Positions 1 to 4,653 of a stretch of 10,583 nucleotides of DNA are shown in pieces (position 1 is the stretch's first letter; each line of letters begins with the position of its first letter). This stretch comes from Chloroflexota bacterium (GTDB lineage Bacteria; Chloroflexota; Anaerolineae; Anaerolineales; DRKV01), in the NCBI GenBank assembly GCA_011051635.1, contig DRKV01000386.1:1-10583 (forward strand), written 5' to 3'. A program made the position numbers and the translations under genes. Under the pieces are notes generated by a model. The model ran no database searches and had not been told where the DNA came from. It saw only the letters and a program-made list of their open reading frames with translations.

Positions 1-203
1 AGAGTGGTCAATTCGATGTAAAGGTCCTGGTCGGGGAGATAAAAGTCAGGGGTAAAGGCTTCTGTCACGTTCCCGGCCTCGTCCCACTCCAGCGGGAACG
101 TGCGGGGCTCATACTCCCAGGGAATACCGTAAAAATCGAGGATGCGGGCAAAAACTTCTTCGGCAGGATGAACGAATTTTGGAGCAGGGCGCTGTGGGGC
201 CAA
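1..203 (-). CDS. PD-(D/E)XK nuclease-like protein, 3' end cut off by window edge
   Basis: The visible part is the N-terminal 67 codons of a minus-strand gene that leaves the window at base 1. The start is a TTG at 203-201. It is chosen because a strong Shine-Dalgarno AGGAGG (minus strand, 215-210) lies 6 nt upstream and no in-frame ATG or GTG is better placed. The protein starts near MAPQRPAPKFVHPAEEVFAR and continues with a pattern typical of small restriction-endonuclease-fold proteins: a helix with FARILDFYGIPWEYEP (residues 18-32), a basic/aromatic strand, then a TPDFYLP motif (51-57) and YIELTT (62-67). P52-D53 and E64 fit the PD and acidic positions of the fold. The position of the usual lysine is a threonine here, so the basic residue may lie in the missing part. 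From memory, proteins of this type occur in Chloroflexi and Actinobacteria beside or fused to hypoxanthine phosphoribosyltransferase; that cannot be tested here. The cytidylate-kinase-like gene lies 46 nt upstream on the same strand, so the two probably share a transcript. The substrate is unknown. Confidence 0.72.
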   Translation of the reverse strand, partial: MAPQRPAPKFVHPAEEVFARILDFYGIPWEYEPRTFPLEWDEAGNVTEAFTPDFYLPDQDLYIELTT

Positions 204-249
204 GCCACACCTCCTGAACGAGAATCCAGCGTTATTGACGTGTCGCGGC

Positions 250-825
250 TCACGGGCACTCTTTGCCCGACATGCTGTGGATAGCCGCGCATACCACCGC
301 CGCGGCTGTATCCAGATTCATGTGCCCTGTGTTGATGACCAGATGATAAAGGGTAGGGTCGTCCCACGCCGTATCGTAGAAGCGGCGCAGATAATCAGCA
401 CGGTAGCGGTCGCTGTCGCGCACCTGGGCACGGGCCGCCAGTTCGGAAATCCCGTGTGCAGTGACGACTCGCTGCACGCGCGTCTCGAAGGGGGCCACGA
501 CCCGCACGTGCAGCACCCCCGCATGTTTTTGCAAAATGCTCTGCCCGGCGCGCCCGACGATGACAACGTCCCCTTCCTGGGCCAGGTTCTCAATAACCTG
601 ACGCACAGCCTCCAGGTAGGCTTGCTGGGCACTCTCCTCCGGCTCGATGCCCAGCAAACCGAGTTCATCAATCGTAGCCAACGCCACATCGGGAGCGCCC
701 GCCAGGCGAGCAGCCTGGTTGATGACATCCCGGTGTACCAGGCGATACCCAAGTCGGGAGGCAATCCGCTTTCCCAGCGTCGTTCCCAAACTTCCCAGTT
801 GACGCGAGATGGTGATAACGGCCAT
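250..825 (-). CDS. Cytidylate-kinase-like family protein
   Basis: This gene encodes 191 residues and starts at ATG 825-823. It matches the cytidylate-kinase-like family (P-loop NMP-kinase fold), not classical Cmk. An N-terminal strand, VITISRQ (3-9), runs into a glycine-rich loop, GSLGTTLGKR (11-20), followed by the helix IASRLGY. The strand DVVIVGRAGQSIL (86-98) matches the family's conserved GR-containing strand. Lid-type charged residues R136, D137 and R140 come next, and the C-terminal W154 and YHLVINTGHMNLDTAA (160-175) are the family's typical closing strand and helix. Classical cytidylate kinase phosphorylates CMP/dCMP with ATP. For this branch the true substrate is generally unknown, so nucleotide phosphorylation is inference. 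The ribosome-binding site is weak (GGGAAC about 10 nt upstream). The gene faces the glycosyltransferase across a 362-bp gap containing a strong palindrome 40-60 bp upstream of this start, a plausible control site. The PD-(D/E)XK-like gene follows on the same strand. Confidence 0.85.
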   Translation of the reverse strand: MAVITISRQLGSLGTTLGKRIASRLGYRLVHRDVINQAARLAGAPDVALATIDELGLLGIEPEESAQQAYLEAVRQVIENLAQEGDVVIVGRAGQSILQKHAGVLHVRVVAPFETRVQRVVTAHGISELAARAQVRDSDRYRADYLRRFYDTAWDDPTLYHLVINTGHMNLDTAAAVVCAAIHSMSGKECP

Positions 826-843
826 TTTCTTGTTCCCGTTGAA

Positions 844-883
844 TGTTGTGCGATGTACGCTGTACCTTGTACATTGTACAACA
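844..883. promoter_or_regulatory. Inverted repeat, candidate operator for the kinase-like gene
   Basis: Two overlapping symmetries are visible. The core at 867-881 is a perfect 7-bp inverted repeat, TTGTACA-T-TGTACAA. A wider repeat pairs 844-858 (TGTTGTGCGATGTAC) with 869-883 (GTACATTGTACAACA) over a 10-nt spacer. It matches at 13 of 15 positions, and the two exceptions would be G-U pairs in a plus-strand RNA. The element sits 19-58 bp upstream of the kinase-like start codon on the minus strand and contains a TACAAT hexamer on that strand (878-873). This layout fits an operator for a dimeric repressor overlapping a promoter. No regulator gene is in the window, so the function is inferred. 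Confidence 0.45.
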
Positions 884-1133
884 AAACCAGAGGGACGCGT
901 CTCGTTTTTCCACCTTCCTTACAGAAGCGACAGACAAGGGAAACGGCAAACGGCGTAGAATGAAGAACACCCCGGATAGTATCTTGCTTTCCAGACCCCA
1001 CCCTGCTCGCGGATTCCGGCGGTCATCCTCCTGTCGGCCCGCTATTCCAGGCCTGGTCTGAAAAAGCACGCGGAACACACCACCCGGAAACGGCCCTATC
1101 ATTTCTGGCAGGCTTCTTGCACCTTGCCCCGGA

Positions 1134-1139
1134 TACAAT
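1134..1139 (+). promoter_or_regulatory. Possible -10 element for the glycan gene pair
   Basis: TACAAT at 1134-1139 is one base from the TATAAT consensus and lies 48 bp upstream of the glycosyltransferase ATG. At 17-bp spacing the -35 position is GGCTTC, which is poor. The hexamer alone is weak evidence. Confidence 0.25.
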
Positions 1140-1187
1140 CAGGACGCTTCCCTTGTTTCAATGAGGCCCTGACAACCCAAAATCTTT

Positions 1188-2546
1188 ATGGCTCTTCCTA
1201 CACTTCTTTTCTTTCCCAACTATCTCGGCGGAGGCTTCGGGCACACCGGGCGATGTCTTGCCCTGGCGGAGACTTGGCGCGCCCATGGAGGGCGAGCCGT
1301 TTTCGCCCTGGGAGGCCCACACATTCAGCGCGTGCGTGATGCAGGTTTTGAAGTCCACGAAATGCAAACCCCGCGCTACACAGCCCGGCACAACACCGGC
1401 CTGGCGTACGTCCATGTCAGCGACATGGCCTACCAGATTGCCCGCGACGGCTTCGACCATCCTCGTGTGGTGCGGCAGGCCATGCAAGAAGCCGTAAGCA
1501 TCATCCAACGCGTTTCGCCGGATGTTCTGGTAGGGGACGGATACGCCCTCACCCGTCTCATCGCCCGCCAAAACGACCTTCCGGTGGTGCAAATCGTCAA
1601 ATCCGTGGCACACCCCCGCCCCTCCCCCCTGATTTGGTGGGAAACTACCCCCCGCGAAGCCGCTCCTCCCAACATCGCTCCCGTTTTCGGACCAATCCTC
1701 AAAGAACTCGGCCTGCCGCCCCTGAGCCGCAGCACCGACTTATTGGACGGTGATTTGCTTCTGCTCCCCAGCATCCTGCCTCTGGACCCCATGCGCCCTT
1801 TGCCACCCAAAACCTACTACGTAGGCCCCATGGTGCGCCGCGCAGGCAAAACACCCCCTCCCCAATGGCTTCTGGACCTGGAAGCAATGCAATCCCCACT
1901 GGTGTACGTCACTGTGGGCGGGAGCAGCGGAATCGCCGGGGATGAGACGTTCTTTCAACTGGTCAACGAGGCCTTGGGGGGAGAAAATTATCAGGTGGTG
2001 GTATCCACCGGGGGGAGGAAGCCGCCTCAAGACGCGCCCGTCTCCCCTAACATCCATCTCGTTCCCTGGGTTTCCAATTACCACATTTTGCCGCGCTCCC
2101 AGGGAGTTGTCTTCCATGGGGGATACACGCGTATGGAGGTCCTGCTGAACGGCCTCCCCAGCGTAGTGATACCCTTCCACACCGAGCAGGAATACTACGC
2201 CCGCCTGATGCAGCGGGCCGGGGCGAGCATCATGCTGCCGTACAGCACCGCTCCCTACCAACAACTCAACGTGCGCTGGCGGGGCGGCCTGCCCTGGAAG
2301 CAGCGGACTTACAGTTTGCACGTCCGCACACAGGTCACTTTGCAGCCGGAAACGCTGCGCGAGGCCGTGGATGCCTTGCTCAACCGCCCGGCCTTGCGGG
2401 CCAGCGCCGCTGCTTTGCAACAGTCCCTGCAAGCCATGGATGGGGCCGAACAGGCCCGCGGCCTGATAGCGCGTCTTTTCAACAAGTCCCTCGTACCGTC
2501 ACCGCCGACCATTCCCGCCGTGGCCTCCTCCCCCTTACCCGGATGA
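1188..2546 (+). CDS. GT-B fold glycosyltransferase (GT1/GT28-like)
   Basis: This 452-residue protein has two Rossmann-like halves. The N-terminal half opens with a hydrophobic strand and a glycine-rich loop, GGGFGHTGR (14-22), as in UDP-glycosyltransferases and MurG-like enzymes that bind the acceptor there. The C-terminal half has the nucleotide-sugar donor signature. It includes a VYVTVGGSSG strand-loop, then VVFHGGYTR (307-315) running into ME-VLLNGLPSVVIPFHTEQ with the family's conserved His, Gly-Gly, Pro and Glu-Gln. This predicts transfer of a sugar from an NDP donor to a lipid or metabolite at the inner face of the membrane. Donor and acceptor cannot be read from the sequence. The final 25 or so residues are Pro/Ser-rich. 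The ATG at 1188 is the first in frame but has no clear Shine-Dalgarno, so translation may be weak or leader-independent. The stop overlaps the flippase start (ATGA, 2543-2546), indicating translational coupling and a shared glycan-export role. Confidence 0.85.
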   Translation: MALPTLLFFPNYLGGGFGHTGRCLALAETWRAHGGRAVFALGGPHIQRVRDAGFEVHEMQTPRYTARHNTGLAYVHVSDMAYQIARDGFDHPRVVRQAMQEAVSIIQRVSPDVLVGDGYALTRLIARQNDLPVVQIVKSVAHPRPSPLIWWETTPREAAPPNIAPVFGPILKELGLPPLSRSTDLLDGDLLLLPSILPLDPMRPLPPKTYYVGPMVRRAGKTPPPQWLLDLEAMQSPLVYVTVGGSSGIAGDETFFQLVNEALGGENYQVVVSTGGRKPPQDAPVSPNIHLVPWVSNYHILPRSQGVVFHGGYTRMEVLLNGLPSVVIPFHTEQEYYARLMQRAGASIMLPYSTAPYQQLNVRWRGGLPWKQRTYSLHVRTQVTLQPETLREAVDALLNRPALRASAAALQQSLQAMDGAEQARGLIARLFNKSLVPSPPTIPAVASSPLPG

Positions 2547-3982
2547 GCACCCTGGGGCGTGCCCTGAAGAACACTGCCGCATTGAGCGCCGCCGAAATTC
2601 TCGGCAAGGCGCTCAATTTTGTATTGATGGCTGTGCTGGCCCGTCAATTGACCCCTGAAGACTTCGGCGGATACACCACCGTCCTTTCTTTGGTGTGGTT
2701 TCTGGTTCCCCTGAGCGACCTGGGCATCTCACAGGTGCTCACCCGCGAGACGGCTGCCGACAAAGGGCGCGCCGGCGTGCTGCTCTTCAATGGCCTGCTC
2801 GTGACCGGCTCCCTGGGCGTCCTCGGCGGGCTGGGCATGATAGTCGTCGCCGCCGCCGGGCGCTACCCGGCATCCCTGCGCCCCTGGATTGCGCTCGCCA
2901 GTCTGGCGGTGCTCGCCAACGTTCTCACCCAAAGCGGCTACGCCGTGCTGCGCGGCCTGGAACGGATGGAGATTCAGGCATTTGCCAGCAGCATGATTTT
3001 GATAGGCGTGTCCGCGGGGGGCATCCTTCTGGCCTGGATGGGCCGAGGCGTGGAAGCGCAGGTCATTTTGTTCGTCAGCACGGCCATCGGGGGAGCAATC
3101 TTCACCCTGGGACTGCTGGGGAAACGCATTCTCCCCTGGGAGACCCGCTTCGATACGCTGCTGTGCCGCAAACTGGTACGCCTGGCACTGCCCATCAGCG
3201 TATTGATTTTCTACAGCGTTGCCCTGCGCTGGAGCGACATCCTGATTCTGGGGCAAACCCGCAGCATGGATGACGTGGCAGTGTACGGCACCGCCCAAAA
3301 GGTGATTGACCTCGCCAACGTGGTCAGCGCCAGCGCTTCGGCGGCCCTTTTCCCGCTCCTGGCCCACCGCTGGCGGGTCTCCACTCAGGAAACCCACCGT
3401 CTGTTCCTGCGCGCTCTGCGCTTCTTCGCCGATTTCGGGGTCGGAGCAGCCGCGGGCATCGCTATCCTGGCGGAACCCATCGTCACCCTCCTGTTCGGCG
3501 GATTGTACGCCCCTGCCGCCGCTCCCCTGCGCCTGCTGGCCTGGGCCTTTCTCTTCCAGGTGGTGAGCGGCCCGACGGGAACGCTCCTGATTGCCACCGG
3601 CGAGCGTTTGCGAAAGTTCGTGCCCGTGATTGGGGGAATTGTAGCCCTGAACATCGTCCTGAACATCACCCTGACACCCCGTTGGGGGTATCTCGGCTCC
3701 GCCTGGGCCTTCCTGGCTACCGCCGCGGCGACCTTCGCAGTGCGCCAGTGGATTGCCGCCGAGCATTTCGCGCGCCCCCCGCGAGTAGGGTCGCTCCTTT
3801 GGCGGCCTGTTCTGGCCGCCGCAGGGATGGCGGGGGCGCTGTGGGCTGTCCAACCGGGCAGCGTCTTCGTGTCCATCGTCCTCGGCGCGCTGGTGTATTT
3901 CATGGGATTATTCCTGCTTGGCGAACACCGGCAAGAACCGTACCCCGACCTGTGGAAAGCCTTGCGCGAAGCGAGGCGTTGA
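2543..3982 (+). CDS. Polysaccharide/lipid-linked glycan flippase, MOP superfamily (Wzx-like)
   Basis: This 479-residue integral membrane protein has about 12-14 hydrophobic segments separated by short Arg-rich loops. It fits the polysaccharide-biosynthesis branch of the MOP (MATE/Wzx/MurJ) exporters. The N-terminal signature is clear: an amphipathic start followed by AEILGKALNFVLMAVLARQL (18-37), then TPEDFGGYTTVLSLV and a DLGISQVLTRE segment, typical of O-antigen and teichoic-acid flippases. A second repeat of the fold starts near residue 208 (LVRLALPISVLIFYSVALRW). Such proteins move undecaprenyl-linked or other lipid-linked glycans across the cytoplasmic membrane. The gene starts inside the stop of the upstream glycosyltransferase (ATGA overlap) with no independent ribosome-binding site, so it relies on coupled translation. 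The two probably build and export one surface glycan. It is less likely to be MurJ, because it lies beside a glycosyltransferase and not in a cell-wall cluster. Confidence 0.85.
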   Translation: MSTLGRALKNTAALSAAEILGKALNFVLMAVLARQLTPEDFGGYTTVLSLVWFLVPLSDLGISQVLTRETAADKGRAGVLLFNGLLVTGSLGVLGGLGMIVVAAAGRYPASLRPWIALASLAVLANVLTQSGYAVLRGLERMEIQAFASSMILIGVSAGGILLAWMGRGVEAQVILFVSTAIGGAIFTLGLLGKRILPWETRFDTLLCRKLVRLALPISVLIFYSVALRWSDILILGQTRSMDDVAVYGTAQKVIDLANVVSASASAALFPLLAHRWRVSTQETHRLFLRALRFFADFGVGAAAGIAILAEPIVTLLFGGLYAPAAAPLRLLAWAFLFQVVSGPTGTLLIATGERLRKFVPVIGGIVALNIVLNITLTPRWGYLGSAWAFLATAAATFAVRQWIAAEHFARPPRVGSLLWRPVLAAAGMAGALWAVQPGSVFVSIVLGALVYFMGLFLLGEHRQEPYPDLWKALREARR

Positions 3983-4026
3983 GACGCAAAAATCTCACCG
4001 GCGAGCCAACTCCCCGCCGCGTCTCG

Positions 4027-4035
4027 TGTTAGAAT
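4027..4035 (+). promoter_or_regulatory. Candidate extended -10 promoter for the replication cluster
   Basis: TGTTAGAAT at 4027-4035 combines a TGn extension with a TAGAAT hexamer (one mismatch to TATAAT), 42 bp upstream of the DUF151 start. No good -35 is present, which extended -10 promoters tolerate. It lies in the only real gap (3983-4077) before the four-gene cluster. A loose inverted repeat, GAGACGC (3981-3987) with GCGTCTC (4019-4025), precedes it. Confidence 0.4.
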
Positions 4036-4062
4036 ACACCCACGCAGTTTACCCCCACAACG

Positions 4063-4079
4063 ATAGGGAGGTTCCCTAT
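4063..4079 (+). promoter_or_regulatory. Hairpin enclosing the Shine-Dalgarno and start codon of the DUF151 gene
   Basis: ATAGGGA (4063-4069) and TCCCTAT (4073-4079) form a perfect 7-bp stem around the 3-nt loop GGT. The Shine-Dalgarno AGGGAGG (4065-4071) lies in the left arm and loop, and the first two bases of the ATG (4078-4079) lie in the right arm. In RNA this could hide the start site, which suggests temperature- or ribosome-dependent opening. The regulatory role is inference. Confidence 0.4.
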
Positions 4080-4644
4080 GCCCACCGAAAACGACATGAT
4101 TGAAGTTGTGATAGACAGCATTCGCGTTAGCCTCATGTCCCAACAACGCATCATCATTTTGCGGGAGCGCGACGCGGAGCGTTATCTTCCCATCTGGATT
4201 GGCATTTTCGAGGCCGAATCAATTGCCATCGCCTTGCAAGAAGTGGAGGTCGCCCGCCCGTTGACCCACGATTTGCTGAAAAACGTCCTGAGCATCCTCG
4301 GCGCCCGCGTCTTGCGGGTCGAGGTCACCGACCTGCGCGACGATACCTACTACGGCAACATCGTCGTCGAAAGCCGGGGCGAAATCATCAACATTGACTC
4401 GCGCCCCTCGGATGCCCTGGCGCTGGCCGCCCGCATCAACGTGCCTATCTACGTGGCGCGCAAGGTGATGGATGCCGCCGGCATCATCCCGGAAGAAGAC
4501 CTACAGGAGACCCTGCCCCCCTCCAAAGAGCAGCCTGCGGTTTCCCCGCCGCCGGAAGACATGGATGTCAGCGAGGAACGCCTGTCCATTTTCGAGGAAT
4601 TCCTGGAGAACCTGGACGACGAAGAGGACGAGAGCAAAACGTGA
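4078..4644 (+). CDS. Bifunctional nuclease family protein (DUF151)
   Basis: This 188-residue protein has a clear DUF151/bifunctional-nuclease domain at about residues 5-137. It opens with MIEVVIDSIRV and continues with ERDAERYLPIWIGIFEAESI, a conserved block around the predicted active site. Next come LTHDLLKNVLSILGARVLRVE, then DDTYYGNIVVE and INIDSRPSDALALAARINVPIYV, the family's most recognisable stretch. Characterised plant and bacterial relatives have been reported to cleave nucleic acids; the physiological role in most bacteria is uncertain. The C-terminal 50 residues have no UVR-type domain. They form an acidic, Pro-rich tail ending in EEFLENLDDEEDESKT, probably disordered or a protein-contact region. 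The start is supported by AGGGAGG 6 nt upstream, which is inside a hairpin. The gene ends 9 nt before dnaB and is probably co-transcribed with it, linking it by context to replication or repair. Confidence 0.9.
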   Translation: MPTENDMIEVVIDSIRVSLMSQQRIIILRERDAERYLPIWIGIFEAESIAIALQEVEVARPLTHDLLKNVLSILGARVLRVEVTDLRDDTYYGNIVVESRGEIINIDSRPSDALALAARINVPIYVARKVMDAAGIIPEEDLQETLPPSKEQPAVSPPPEDMDVSEERLSIFEEFLENLDDEEDESKT

Positions 4645-4653
4645 TTCCCGCTG

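Larger units (their letters stand above)
826..1187. other. Divergent intergenic region
   Basis: This is a 362-bp gap between divergently transcribed genes. It holds an inverted repeat at 844-883 and a TACAAT -10-like hexamer at 1134-1139. No convincing protein-coding frame was seen: the only plus-strand open frame (843-1061) gives low-complexity Arg/Ser/Pro-rich sequence with no ribosome-binding site. The rest of the gap, about 890-1130, shows nothing that could be recognised. Confidence 0.7.

Noticed and set aside
253..269. Hairpin CGGGCA / TGCCCG near the 3' end of the kinase-like gene, considered as a terminator.
   Set aside because: It is inside the coding sequence, has only a 6-bp stem and lacks a U tract on the minus strand, and a downstream gene on the same strand begins soon after.
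956..961. TAGAAT hexamer considered as a -10 element.
   Set aside because: No acceptable -35 or TGn extension is present, and it is more than 220 bp from the next start codon.
235..963. A 242-codon plus-strand open frame opposite the kinase-like gene.
   Set aside because: No domain is recognisable, there is no ribosome-binding site, and the minus-strand frame matches a known family end to end.
2729..3853. A 374-codon minus-strand open frame opposite the flippase.
   Set aside because: The product is Gly/Gln/Arg-rich without membrane segments or motifs. The plus-strand flippase explains the coding signal.
3981..4025. Inverted repeat GAGACGC / GCGTCTC considered as a terminator of the flippase transcript.
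   Set aside because: The 31-nt loop is long, there is no following T run, and it precedes a likely promoter. It may be chance.
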